A stretch of 64,000 nt of DNA from Alistipes megaguti (lineage in GTDB: Bacteria > Bacteroidota > Bacteroidia > Bacteroidales > Rikenellaceae), in contig NZ_LR027382.1 of the NCBI RefSeq assembly GCF_900604385.1, positions 2,457,001-2,521,000 on the forward strand, read 5' to 3'. A program made the translations under genes and the position numbers. How positions within the stretch are numbered: the first letter of the stretch is position 1; the number at the start of each line of letters is the position of its first letter. Under the pieces are notes generated by a model that worked only from the letters and a program-made list of their open reading frames with translations, ran no database searches and was not told the DNA's origin. Positions 43,201 through 51,056 of this stretch are shown here, in pieces.

Positions 43201-43628
43201 ATGGGAATATGATGTATGAGATGTGCAACGGAGGACTTCGGAGGGGAAACGGAACCTATCCGATGCTGGAGTCCGGGGCACGATCGCGGTGGACCGGACC
43301 CGGAACGAGCAACACCACGCCGCGCGCCATCTATGGGTACAGTTGGAACAGTACGAAGTTCGTGACCACACGTTTTCTCTACGATGCCTCCTACCTGCGT
43401 TGCCGTTCGCTGACGCTGGGTTATACCTTTCCCCGGAAGCTGTTGCAGAAGACGGGCATCTCGCATTTGCGGCTTTACTGCCAGGTGGACAATCTGTTCG
43501 TGCTGACGAAGTGGCCCTACCTCGATCCCGAGGTTACGGTCAGCACGTCGGCCACGACGATGGGCTACGACTGGTTCAATCCCTCGCAGCCGCGTACCTT
43601 CACGTTGGGTCTCAATCTTAAATTCTGA
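40266..43628 (+). CDS. SusC/RagA family TonB-dependent transporter with STN signalling domain
   Basis: A 1120-aa outer-membrane importer. After the signal peptide (MKTVVALLLLLCLWTPLSAG; an ATG at 40308 gives a cleaner start) comes an STN domain (about residues 35-105), the part that contacts FecR. A carboxypeptidase-like domain (about 125-210, LQGYVSDENGQPLVGATV) follows. The plug has the TonB-box-like EVVVVGYG and GHVAGVNISSASG, and the beta-barrel ends LGLNLKF. It pairs with SusD 6 bases downstream. The STN domain implies that ligand uptake also triggers the sigma/anti-sigma system. Confidence 0.95.
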   Translation: MRKLLPDSTPLSRRMKTVVALLLLLCLWTPLSAGNISVTLRQVTVGKAIEYLQRNYDYSFILKTGEVDIERIVTVVAKDAELESVLDQIFQGQSVEYRINGSTVSVIARTRSRTAPEAEPAREVSPVTLQGYVSDENGQPLVGATVIERGTTNGTTTDAEGRFRLRTAAASPELVISFVGYEDLTLKVAPGQSTVEATLQAAALAMNEVVVVGYGSMARRDITSAIGSFKPKQSDQRPVLSVDQLLQGHVAGVNISSASGVPGAVSRVSIRGIGSLNAGNEPLYVVDGIPLNSTSGDTGVWVGDSMSGLVSINPSDVESIEVLKDAASAAIYGSRATNGVIIITTKKGQKGAAQVSLDGSVSFSNLTRTDRLRVADSDLFFEVLNEAVDNYNIQTGSTVDRYTNPMPGKAYHNWLDDILRTAVSYNGSASISGGSDRMTYYVSGNVKHSEGVILKNDVDQYHLKTNLSGQIKPWLSFGFNTQLNYTQNSRIPTGYVGVNPIKASVEQYPWHEPYLPNGEWATSSNILVNRNPLQNILEEDVYVNTGRAISSLFLQFDIIKGLNFKTMLGEDYQSLEEHIYYTSQHDYALASETNPSGGQLIDSRRTRLSLLWENTLSYKHGFGSGINLDAVLGHSVQIDTSSSASQTGLGFPSASFDVNSVASSYMDVTSGKSTYALQSFFGRVNLNYRDRYVMTVTLRADGSSKFAPGNRYGYFPSASVGWNLNEEPWWNAPKTSLKVRASWGATGNQGGIGTYAYQALATGGLNYNGQNGLGLTTAGNRDLQWEKAVQYDLGLDMAFFKGALTVTADVFLKDTKNLLYNKPQMATTGYTSYMCNIGSMRNKGLELTVGGNAGHGAFQWHGDFNISFIRNKLTQLLDDNEIITTSNMHALKVGEEVGAFYMIKQEGIYQYDEDVPRTLYESEGVRAGDCIYDDVDNNGVIDSNDRQFVGSPNPKFSGGFNNTFRYRNLELGLFFTYSYGNMMYEMCNGGLRRGNGTYPMLESGARSRWTGPGTSNTTPRAIYGYSWNSTKFVTTRFLYDASYLRCRSLTLGYTFPRKLLQKTGISHLRLYCQVDNLFVLTKWPYLDPEVTVSTSATTMGYDWFNPSQPRTFTLGLNLKF

Positions 43629-43634
43629 CGGATC

Positions 43635-44921
43635 ATGAAACGAATAATCATTACTCTTTTGGCCATCATGGGATTGTTTGCGATACCGTCGTGCGATGTA
43701 CTCGACCAGTATCCTCACAATGCCACCTCTCAGGACAATCTTTCCGAGGAGGATATCGACCTGTTGTTCGTCGGACTCTATTGCTACAGCCAATACAAAC
43801 CGACTTTCACCGGATATTTTCTGAATGATTTTGCGGGCGGAGATTTCCGGCGCGGCGGCGGTTCGGGATATGAGGATCCCGCGCTGGTGATTGTCGATCA
43901 GATCCTGCCAACCACCGGATGGGTCAATACCCCGTGGTCGGGATACTACGCGTGGCTTTACCAGGTGAACAGCTTCCTGGTATCGGCCTCGGCGCTTCCC
44001 GAGACGGAGCATCGCAACGAGATGCTGGGTGTGGCTCGTTTTTTCCGGGCACTCATTTACTATGATTTGGTAACGCGGTGGCGGGAGGTTCCGCTGTTGC
44101 GCGAGCCGACGAACGATCCCGTCGCCTCGTCGAGCGAAGAGGCGTGCTGGGCGCTGGTGGAGGAGGATCTGACCTATGCCATTGACCATGCCCCGCGCTT
44201 CTCGGACAAGAACTACGTCTCGTCGCAGGCCGCCAAGGCGCTGCTGGCCCGGGTGCTGCTGGCCCAGGGCCGCAAGTCGGAGGCGGCGGTTTATGCCGAG
44301 CAAGTGATCTCCGATTCGAACTTCGGGCTTTCGGATTTCGACAAGATCTTCCGCGATCAGCCCAACAACGAGGAGATCTTCACCTTCTCGAATCTGGTGG
44401 ATGATTCGGGAATCAATTTCAGCTCGAACTTCCACATCCCGGCGACGACCTACCTGCCGACGACCGAGGTCTACAATCTCTTCTCGAATAACGACAAGCG
44501 CACGGCGGTGACCTTTGCCAACCAGGAGTCGAACATCGTGCTGAACAAGTACGACAGCTCTTCGTCGATGACCGATCCGATTCCGATCATCCGGCTGGCC
44601 GAGATGTACCTGATCAGTGCCGAGGGACAGGGGCTGTCGAACGGCCTGCCGCGGCTCAACGAACTGCGCCAGCAGCGGGGGCTCGATGCGGTCTACCCCG
44701 CCACCGAGGAGGAGTTCATCGATGCGGTTCTTGCCGAGCGGCGGCTGGAGTTCCTGGGCGAAGGGTTCCGGTGGTTCGACCTGGTGCGTCTGGGCAAGCT
44801 GTGCGAGACGGTGGGCCTGGACGAAAAGTACACCTGCATGCCGATACCCGATCGAGAGCTCGATCTCAATCCGCTTCTGAAGCAGAATGAACTGTGGTCA
44901 AACAGCAAAACCGGAGAATAA
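43635..44921 (+). CDS. SusD/RagB family nutrient-binding lipoprotein
   Basis: A 428-aa surface lipoprotein that caps SusC and captures ligand. The lipoprotein signal ends AIPSC (Cys about residue 20). TPR-like helices include EMLGVARFFRALIYYDLVTRW, typical of the family, and the C-terminal block FLGEGFRWFDLVRLGKL is the RagB/SusD hallmark. It is shorter than many SusD proteins (500-600 aa), which suggests a reduced ligand-binding face. It lies between susC (6 bases) and a phosphodiester glycosidase gene (5 bases). Confidence 0.94.
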   Translation: MKRIIITLLAIMGLFAIPSCDVLDQYPHNATSQDNLSEEDIDLLFVGLYCYSQYKPTFTGYFLNDFAGGDFRRGGGSGYEDPALVIVDQILPTTGWVNTPWSGYYAWLYQVNSFLVSASALPETEHRNEMLGVARFFRALIYYDLVTRWREVPLLREPTNDPVASSSEEACWALVEEDLTYAIDHAPRFSDKNYVSSQAAKALLARVLLAQGRKSEAAVYAEQVISDSNFGLSDFDKIFRDQPNNEEIFTFSNLVDDSGINFSSNFHIPATTYLPTTEVYNLFSNNDKRTAVTFANQESNIVLNKYDSSSSMTDPIPIIRLAEMYLISAEGQGLSNGLPRLNELRQQRGLDAVYPATEEEFIDAVLAERRLEFLGEGFRWFDLVRLGKLCETVGLDEKYTCMPIPDRELDLNPLLKQNELWSNSKTGE

Positions 44922-44926
44922 CGATT

Positions 44927-45874
44927 ATGAAAAAGAGTTTGTCATATAGAATTTTCATGCTGATCTGTACGGTGGCGATGGGGCTTCTCGTATCGTGTTC
45001 GGATTCCGAGCCCGAAGACCACCGCTATCGCCCCACTACCCCAATTGGTCGGACGTTAGAGTCCGAATGCGATGCCGTGGCGCGGATGTTTGCCGATACG
45101 ACCTTCGTGGTGGCGGTAGGTGTCGACGAGACCGATCTTCATCTTCAACTCATGAGCGGATATGTGGTTCGAATGTTCCTGCTTCGGGTCGATACTACGG
45201 TGCCGGGGCTTGAACTGCGGGTGGCGCTTCCGGACAACAACAACGACCTGTCACAGATCCATACGCAGACGCTGACCGATATGGCTGCGGTACACGATGC
45301 CCCCGGAAAGCGGGTTGTGGCGATGACCAATGGCGATTTCTGGGATACGGCAAACGTTCTGCCCCGGGGACCGATCCACCGCGACGGATATGTGCTCAAC
45401 GACCGGTTCAACTATTCGGAGAGTGTGCCGCAACAGGCGTTGAGTTTCGTCGGAATCCGGGATGACGGGTCGATGATCATTGCCGAGGCGTCGCGCTACG
45501 CGGCCTTGCAGTCGCAGTTGAAGGAGGTGACCGGGGCGGGCGTCATTCTGCTCAGCGAGGGGCTCTTCCCCGGGACTACCTTTACGGCCCGGGACCCGCG
45601 CACGGCCATCGGCTATACCGACGACGGCATCGTCTACATGCTGACCGTGGACGGGCGGCGCAACTTCTATTCCGACGGCATCACCTATGAGGAGATGGCC
45701 TCGGTTTTCAAGGCGTTGGATTGCACGGGAGCCGTGAATCTCGATGGCGGAGGCTCGGCGCAGATGTTGATCCGCCACCCCATCGCTCAGATTTTCCAGA
45801 TCCGCAACCGGCCTTCGGACAACGCCGAGCGACCGGTTTACAACGGGTGGATGGTCTGTGTCGAAGAACCTTAG
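44927..45874 (+). CDS. NAGPA/DUF2233 phosphodiester glycosidase family lipoprotein
   Basis: A 315-aa lipoprotein (signal MKKSLSYRIFMLICTVAMG with lipobox LVSC). The DUF2233 fold is marked by AMTNGDFWDTANVLPRGPIH (about residues 134-153), the DPRTAIGYTDDG segment and LDGGGSAQM near residue 275. In this family the human member removes GlcNAc from GlcNAc-phospho-mannose (the lysosomal 'uncovering' enzyme), and bacterial members are proposed to cleave sugar phosphodiesters. Localised with SusC/D, it would act at the cell surface or in the periplasm. The substrate is not known. Confidence 0.9.
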   Translation: MKKSLSYRIFMLICTVAMGLLVSCSDSEPEDHRYRPTTPIGRTLESECDAVARMFADTTFVVAVGVDETDLHLQLMSGYVVRMFLLRVDTTVPGLELRVALPDNNNDLSQIHTQTLTDMAAVHDAPGKRVVAMTNGDFWDTANVLPRGPIHRDGYVLNDRFNYSESVPQQALSFVGIRDDGSMIIAEASRYAALQSQLKEVTGAGVILLSEGLFPGTTFTARDPRTAIGYTDDGIVYMLTVDGRRNFYSDGITYEEMASVFKALDCTGAVNLDGGGSAQMLIRHPIAQIFQIRNRPSDNAERPVYNGWMVCVEEP

Positions 45875-45892
45875 AATCTAAAACGTGAAGTC

Positions 45893-47692
45893 ATGAAAAG
45901 AATTTGCAGATTGTTGACATATGCCCTTGTTGCATGTACGGTTGCGGTTTCATGTGACAAGGAGGAGACGGAGGTGGATCGGCCGGTAGCGACGCCGCGT
46001 CTGGTCTCGATCATTCCGGCCTCGGGTACGGAGGGGAGTATCGCCATCATTTCGGGGGTGAACCTCTCCAGCGAAACCGAACAGCCTGAGGTGACAATCG
46101 GCGGTGAGGCGGCCGAGATCCTTCATGCCGGGGCGGAGCGCCTGACGGTCGTTCTGCCCACGAATCCGCTCGGTGAGGCGGCGGTTGCGGTGCGTGTGGG
46201 CGGTCGGACGGCCGACGGACTCGCCTTCACCTATGTCGAGCAGCCCGATCCGTCGCCGTTGCTGCTCAACGTAATTCCCTCGTCGGGCTATGCCGGCGAC
46301 CGGCTGGTGATCTACGGCCGGGGATTCGGCAAGACGCCCTCGGAGAATGCGGTGACCATCGGCGGCGAGGCCGCCGAGGTGACCTTTGCCACGAGCAGTA
46401 TCCTGCACGTCACGGCTCCGGAACATGCCGAGGGTTCGGCGGCGATCGTACTCACCACGGGGGGCGAGTCCGTATCGGGCTTCAGCTTCGAGTATCTCCA
46501 CGTACCGGTGCTCTCGATCGCGCGGATCGCTCCGGCGAGCGGTCGTGCCGGCGAAACGGTCGTCCTCACGGGCGAGTGCTTCTCGACGACGCCTGCGGAC
46601 AACCACCTGACGATAAACGGCGTTGCGGTGGAGATCCTGGAGGCGACCTCCACGCAGCTCACCGTCCGTATGCCCGAGAATCCCGACGGCAGCTATCCCT
46701 TTCTGCTGCATGTGGGTGATGCGCAGGTCGAGGGCCCGGTGTTCACCTATGTGCCGCGCAAATATTATGTCGCGTCGGTGGCCGGCAACGGTACCATGGG
46801 AACGACCGACGGCATCGGTGCGGCGGCGAGCTTCAATACGCCCCAGGATATCCACTACGACCGTGAGGGCATGTTCTGGATCGTCGATCGCGGCAGCCAT
46901 TCGATCCGCAAGATGGATCCGGAGTCCTGCGAGGTGACGACACTGGTTGCGGGCAGCGAACCGCTGCTTAGCGGCAAATTCCCGTGGCAGGGCGATTTCA
47001 ATTCGGAAGGTGATTTCTACGTGGTGTGCAAGGGCGGCAACAACATCATCCGCATCACACCCGCGGGCAAATGCTCCGAGTATGCTGTGGAGAATTCGAA
47101 TTTCAGCAATCCGATGGCCTTGGTTTTCGATCCCGAGGATCGGATTTACCTGGCGGATCGCACCAACAACCGGATTGTTCAGATCGTTTCGGGGCGGATC
47201 ACCGGGGAGTATGAGGTCCACATGCCGCAGACGATCGCCATCGATCGCAACGGGAACCTGCTGGTCGGCATGTACAGCGGCAACCAGCTGCAGATGATCG
47301 ATCCGCAGAGCGGTACGGTGACGCCGATTGCCGGCAGCGGCACGAAGCCGACGGCCGTCAACTATACCGACGGCGAGGCGGGCAAGCCGCTGACGGCGAC
47401 GATCGGCACGGTCGACGGCATCTACTGCGCCTCGGACGGTACGGTCTACTTCACCGACGAGGTTACGGCAACGGTCCGCAAACTGGTACCGGGCACGGAC
47501 GGCAGTTATGCAACGGGTACGGTGACGACGCTGGCCGGACAGCCGCTGCTGAAGGGTTGGGTCGACGGCGAGGCCCTGACCACGGCGAAGTTCAACTATC
47601 CGTATGGCATTCTGCTGGCCGCCGACGGCGAGACGCTTTATGTCACCGATGGCTCCGGATCACGCCGGATCCGCAAACTCTACCTAAACTGA
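45893..47692 (+). CDS. IPT/TIG and NHL-repeat surface lipoprotein (three IPT domains)
   Basis: A 599-aa protein. The lipoprotein signal ends TVAVSC (about residue 21). Three IPT/TIG immunoglobulin-like domains follow (about 35-110, 120-205 and 210-290; each has a motif like IIPASGTEGS or VIPSSGYAGD). An NHL-type beta-propeller fills about 295-599, with repeats such as IYLADRTNNRIVQI, TPQDIHYDREGMFWIVD and VYFTDEVTATVRKL. This architecture is typical of Bacteroidetes SusE-position surface binding proteins. A paralogue lies 8 bases downstream. Confidence 0.92.
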   Translation: MKRICRLLTYALVACTVAVSCDKEETEVDRPVATPRLVSIIPASGTEGSIAIISGVNLSSETEQPEVTIGGEAAEILHAGAERLTVVLPTNPLGEAAVAVRVGGRTADGLAFTYVEQPDPSPLLLNVIPSSGYAGDRLVIYGRGFGKTPSENAVTIGGEAAEVTFATSSILHVTAPEHAEGSAAIVLTTGGESVSGFSFEYLHVPVLSIARIAPASGRAGETVVLTGECFSTTPADNHLTINGVAVEILEATSTQLTVRMPENPDGSYPFLLHVGDAQVEGPVFTYVPRKYYVASVAGNGTMGTTDGIGAAASFNTPQDIHYDREGMFWIVDRGSHSIRKMDPESCEVTTLVAGSEPLLSGKFPWQGDFNSEGDFYVVCKGGNNIIRITPAGKCSEYAVENSNFSNPMALVFDPEDRIYLADRTNNRIVQIVSGRITGEYEVHMPQTIAIDRNGNLLVGMYSGNQLQMIDPQSGTVTPIAGSGTKPTAVNYTDGEAGKPLTATIGTVDGIYCASDGTVYFTDEVTATVRKLVPGTDGSYATGTVTTLAGQPLLKGWVDGEALTTAKFNYPYGILLAADGETLYVTDGSGSRRIRKLYLN

Positions 47693-47700
47693 TACCGAAT

Positions 47701-48978
47701 ATGAAGAAGAAAGGAATCATCGCATCCGTGTTGATGCTGGCCCTGCTGGCCGGTGCGGGATGCAGCGACGACGAATACCGGGCTCGGGTCACCGAACTGA
47801 AGTTGGTGCGGCTGGTACCGACGAGCGGTTATGCGGGCGATATCGTGCGCATTCTGGGCCGGAACTTCAGCGAGGAGTATGGCGGGAACACCGTCACGAT
47901 CAACGGCGTTGAGGCCCGGGTTATCGAGATTGCGCGCGACGAGCTCTCGATCATCGTGCCCGAGAACGCTCCGGGAAGCTATCCGGTGCGCGTCGAGACT
48001 CCGACGGCCACGGTCGAGGGGCTCTCGTTCAAGTACAACGTCCGGCCCGAGAAGGAGTATGCGGTCACGACGGTAGCCGGCAACGGTGCGTTGGGGCTGG
48101 TCGACGGCATCGGGACGGCCGCCAGTTTTGCGGCGCCCGAGGGGCTGAACTACCACCGCGACGGAAGCATCTGGATCGTGCAGCGCGGCGGTGTGGGAAT
48201 GTTTGCCATCCGGCGCATGGACCAGTCCTACCACGTCACGACGCTCTGTACGAGTTCGCTGCTCAACTATCCGTGGGGCGGAGACTTCGCGCCGTCGGGC
48301 GATTATTATGTGGCCAACAAGGGGAACAACAAGGTGTTGCGGGTGACCTCCGACGGCTCCTGCAGCGAATACCCGATTACGGGGGCGACGCTCAACAATC
48401 CGATGTGCGTGGCCTTCGGCGCCGCGGGAGAGATGTACGTCGCCAGCCGCGACGCCAACGAGATTCTGAAGATCGATCTGGCCACGGGGGTTGTCCAGGC
48501 GCGTTACGAGGTGAAGATGCCCGAGTCGATGGATGTCGATGCCGAAGGCCGCGTCATCGTCGGAAGCAACAATGCCTATTACCTCTATCAGATCGACACC
48601 GACGGTTCGGTCAGCACGATAGCGGGCAACGGGACGGCTCCGTCGGGCTCCAGCTACTCCGACGGCGAGGGGGATCTTTCCTCGGCGACCATCGGCATGG
48701 TCGGAGGCGTCTTCTGCGCCTCGGACGGCTGCATCTACTTCACCGACCGCACGGCCTTCACCGTGCGCAAGCTTACGCCGGCAGCCGATGGCAGCTATGC
48801 CGCCGGAACGCTCGAGACGTTGGCGGGCGTGGCCGGAAGCAAGGGCGTCACCGACGGGACGAACACCACGGCCACCTTCTCCTACCCGGCCGGTATCGTC
48901 GTCTCCGACGACTGCTCGGACATCTATGTTGCCGACGGTTCGGGCTCGCAGCGCATTCGCCGGCTGCGCCTTCGTTGA
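47701..48978 (+). CDS. IPT/TIG and NHL-repeat surface lipoprotein (one IPT domain)
   Basis: A 425-aa shorter paralogue of the upstream protein. Lipobox LAGAGC (Cys about residue 21), one IPT domain (about 35-115, VRLVPTSGYAGDIVRILG) and an NHL-type propeller (about 120-425, VTTVAGNGALGLVDGIG, IYFTDRTAFTVRKLTP). Conserved blocks such as VAGNG.LG..DGIG and SGSQRIRRL align with the paralogue, so they arose by duplication. It probably binds the same class of ligand. The ATG at 47701 is supported by the signal sequence; an open frame from 47557 is a shadow. Confidence 0.92.
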   Translation: MKKKGIIASVLMLALLAGAGCSDDEYRARVTELKLVRLVPTSGYAGDIVRILGRNFSEEYGGNTVTINGVEARVIEIARDELSIIVPENAPGSYPVRVETPTATVEGLSFKYNVRPEKEYAVTTVAGNGALGLVDGIGTAASFAAPEGLNYHRDGSIWIVQRGGVGMFAIRRMDQSYHVTTLCTSSLLNYPWGGDFAPSGDYYVANKGNNKVLRVTSDGSCSEYPITGATLNNPMCVAFGAAGEMYVASRDANEILKIDLATGVVQARYEVKMPESMDVDAEGRVIVGSNNAYYLYQIDTDGSVSTIAGNGTAPSGSSYSDGEGDLSSATIGMVGGVFCASDGCIYFTDRTAFTVRKLTPAADGSYAAGTLETLAGVAGSKGVTDGTNTTATFSYPAGIVVSDDCSDIYVADGSGSQRIRRLRLR

Positions 48979-49047
48979 GTGTTATTTGGGGGGGGACGGG
49001 GTGCGCATGAGGCGTGCCCTGCCCTCCCGTTCATCAGAGCTGGAATC

Positions 49048-50361
49048 ATGAAAAAACTGCTTATTCCCTTGTTGGCGGTCCTGGCTGCCGCCGATGTCCG
49101 GGGCGGAGTTCCGACTCCGGAGCGGATTGCCGCCGATCCGTCGTGCGTGCGGTTCGACCTGTCGCTCTACCCCGAGTCGGAGATCGGTCCCGAGACGCCT
49201 CCGCCGGCGGGTTATGCGTTGTGCTACATCGCCCACTACGGACGTCACGGCTCGCGCCTGTGCAGCGTGGAGAGTGACTACACTACCCCGCTTGCCACGC
49301 TTGAGGCGGCCGAACGGCGCGGCAGCCTTACCCGCAGCGGTACGGAACTGCTGGCCTCGCTGCGGATCATCTCTGCCGAGGCCCGTCTGCGCAGCGGCGA
49401 ACTGACTCCCGCCGGCGCCGAACAGCATCGGGCCCAGGCGCGGCGCCTGTCGGATCGCTGCCGGGATCTTTTCCGCGACGGCACCCGCATCGAGAGCCTC
49501 AGTTCCACCTCCCGGCGGTGCATTCTCTCGATGACGGCCTTTTGCGAGGAGCTTAAGGCGCGGTATCCCGGACTTGTGATCACGCACGAGGCCTCGGAAC
49601 GGAGCTATCCGCTGGTCTACGCCTTCGGGAAGGATCCCGATGATCCGGCCCGATACGCAGCCTTCGACAGTGTGCGTCATACGGTGCTGTACCGTTCGCT
49701 CATGCGGGAGCCCGACAGCGCCACGGTGCATGCCGGGGCGATGGTCGGCCGGATCATAATCGACGCCGCGACGCTGTCGGCCTCCCGACAGGTGGCCCTC
49801 ACGCGCCAGATCTACAAGATCGCCAATTCATTGGCCGGATCGACCTGCGCGGATCTGGATCTCTACCGCTATTTTACCCCCGAGGAGCTCTATGCCCAGT
49901 GGCGCTATGCCAATTACAAGCTCTATCTGCTGTGCGGTCCGTCGGCGCAGTTCGGGGCGTGGATTCGCTGCATGGCCTCGCCCGTGCTGCGCTACGTGAT
50001 ATCGTGCTGCGACCGGGCTCTGGAAACGGGTGACCATGCGGCGTCGCTGCGCTTCGGCCACGACAATACGCTCATGGCGCTGGGGGTGCTGCTCGGTGTG
50101 GAGGGGCTCGATCTGCGGACATCCGATATCGACACGGTCTCGGCCCGTTGGTCGGCCGGCGACTACACGCCGGCCGCAGGGAATCTGCAGCTGCTCTTCT
50201 ACCGTCACGCCACGACGCGGCGGGTGCTTGTCAAACTGCTCTGGAACGAAAACGAGGTGCGGATTCCCCTGCCGGCGGTCACGGGACCCTATTATGCGTG
50301 GGACGATTTCCGCGCCTACTGTCTCGATAAAATGGAGGAGGCTGATTTATGTTACCGATAG
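49048..50361 (+). CDS. Histidine acid phosphatase family protein (MINPP/phytase-like)
   Basis: A 437-aa secreted protein. The signal peptide is MKKLLIPLLAVLAAADVRGG. The catalytic histidine motif is YGRHGSRLC (about residues 64-72), the RHGxR motif of branch-2 histidine phosphatases. The proton-donor motif FGHDNTLMALGVLLG (about residues 343-357) is the HD type. Multiple-inositol-polyphosphate phosphatases and phytases of gut Bacteroides belong to this clan, but the substrate here is unknown. It starts 69 bases after the IPT/NHL gene and presumably shares the operon. Confidence 0.9.
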   Translation: MKKLLIPLLAVLAAADVRGGVPTPERIAADPSCVRFDLSLYPESEIGPETPPPAGYALCYIAHYGRHGSRLCSVESDYTTPLATLEAAERRGSLTRSGTELLASLRIISAEARLRSGELTPAGAEQHRAQARRLSDRCRDLFRDGTRIESLSSTSRRCILSMTAFCEELKARYPGLVITHEASERSYPLVYAFGKDPDDPARYAAFDSVRHTVLYRSLMREPDSATVHAGAMVGRIIIDAATLSASRQVALTRQIYKIANSLAGSTCADLDLYRYFTPEELYAQWRYANYKLYLLCGPSAQFGAWIRCMASPVLRYVISCCDRALETGDHAASLRFGHDNTLMALGVLLGVEGLDLRTSDIDTVSARWSAGDYTPAAGNLQLLFYRHATTRRVLVKLLWNENEVRIPLPAVTGPYYAWDDFRAYCLDKMEEADLCYR

Positions 50362-50377
50362 TTCGGACTTTTTTTGC

Positions 50378-50385
50378 TATCCTTG
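50378..50385 (+). promoter_or_regulatory. Possible -7 box for the ECF sigma gene
   Basis: TATCCTTG is one mismatch from TAnnTTTG and lies 18 bases before the sigma ATG. The context tttttgctat is also found before the nfeD-like gene at 60.9 kb. It would let the sigma gene be transcribed apart from the operon upstream. Confidence 0.4.
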
Positions 50386-50403
50386 CACAGACAAACCCAC
50401 GCG

Positions 50404-50970
50404 ATGTCCTTACCCAACGATAAGCAGTTGCTGCGCCGGCTCAAGCGCGGAGACAAGGAGAGTTTCAACGAACTTTTCGAGATCCGCTATACGCGTTATC
50501 TGACCTTTGCCAAGCGGTTGCTCCACGATGCGATGGCCGCCGAGGATGTGGTTCAGAATGTCTTTATGCGTCTGTGGATCGGCCGGGCGCAGATCGACGA
50601 GGATCGTTCGGTGGACAACTACCTGCTGGTCAGCGTGCGGCATGAGATCTTCAACTACCTGCGGCTGCGCTACAATGCCCGGCGGCGGGATATCGACCTG
50701 CCGGATCTGGAGGATCGCCAGACGGATGTGGAACAGAGCTATACGCTCAAGGAAACGGAGCTTCGCATCCGACAGGTCATCGACCGGATGCCGCCGCAGC
50801 GCAAGGCCATTTTCGAGATGAGCCGTTACGGCAACCTCACCAATGCCGAGATTGCCCGCCAACTCAACCTTTCGCAACGCACCGTGGAGAAGCACATCGA
50901 GCAGGCGCTCAAACAGTTGCGGACGACCATCAACATCTCGATCGCTGCGTTGGTCATGCAGCTCTTCTGA
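50404..50970 (+). CDS. ECF family RNA polymerase sigma factor
   Basis: A 188-aa sigma-70 family factor lacking region 1. Region 2 includes RYTRYLTFAKRLLHDAMAAED and VVQNVFMRLW (about residues 35-60). Region 4 has the helix-turn-helix NAEIARQLNLSQRTVEKHIEQ (about residues 147-167). The Bacteroidetes FecR-linked group normally sits just before fecR; here it is the last gene of the cluster, 10 kb downstream of fecR and 42 bases after the phosphatase. Its cognate anti-sigma is probably the FecR at 39.2 kb (inference). Confidence 0.93.
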   Translation: MSLPNDKQLLRRLKRGDKESFNELFEIRYTRYLTFAKRLLHDAMAAEDVVQNVFMRLWIGRAQIDEDRSVDNYLLVSVRHEIFNYLRLRYNARRRDIDLPDLEDRQTDVEQSYTLKETELRIRQVIDRMPPQRKAIFEMSRYGNLTNAEIARQLNLSQRTVEKHIEQALKQLRTTINISIAALVMQLF

Positions 50971-50992
50971 TCGCTGCATCTGGCCTGCAAAG

Positions 50993-51032
50993 CGCAAAAA
51001 GGGCATCCTTGCAGAAGGATGCCCTTTTTGCG
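50993..51032. terminator. Bidirectional terminator between sigma factor and fmt
   Basis: Perfect 18-base arms (50993-51010 and 51015-51032, around aagggcatcctt / aaggatgccctt) enclose a gcag loop. Poly-A and poly-T sides of the stem serve both convergent genes. Confidence 0.85.
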
Positions 51033-51056
51033 GATAACGGTGCAGGATGCCTCCGG

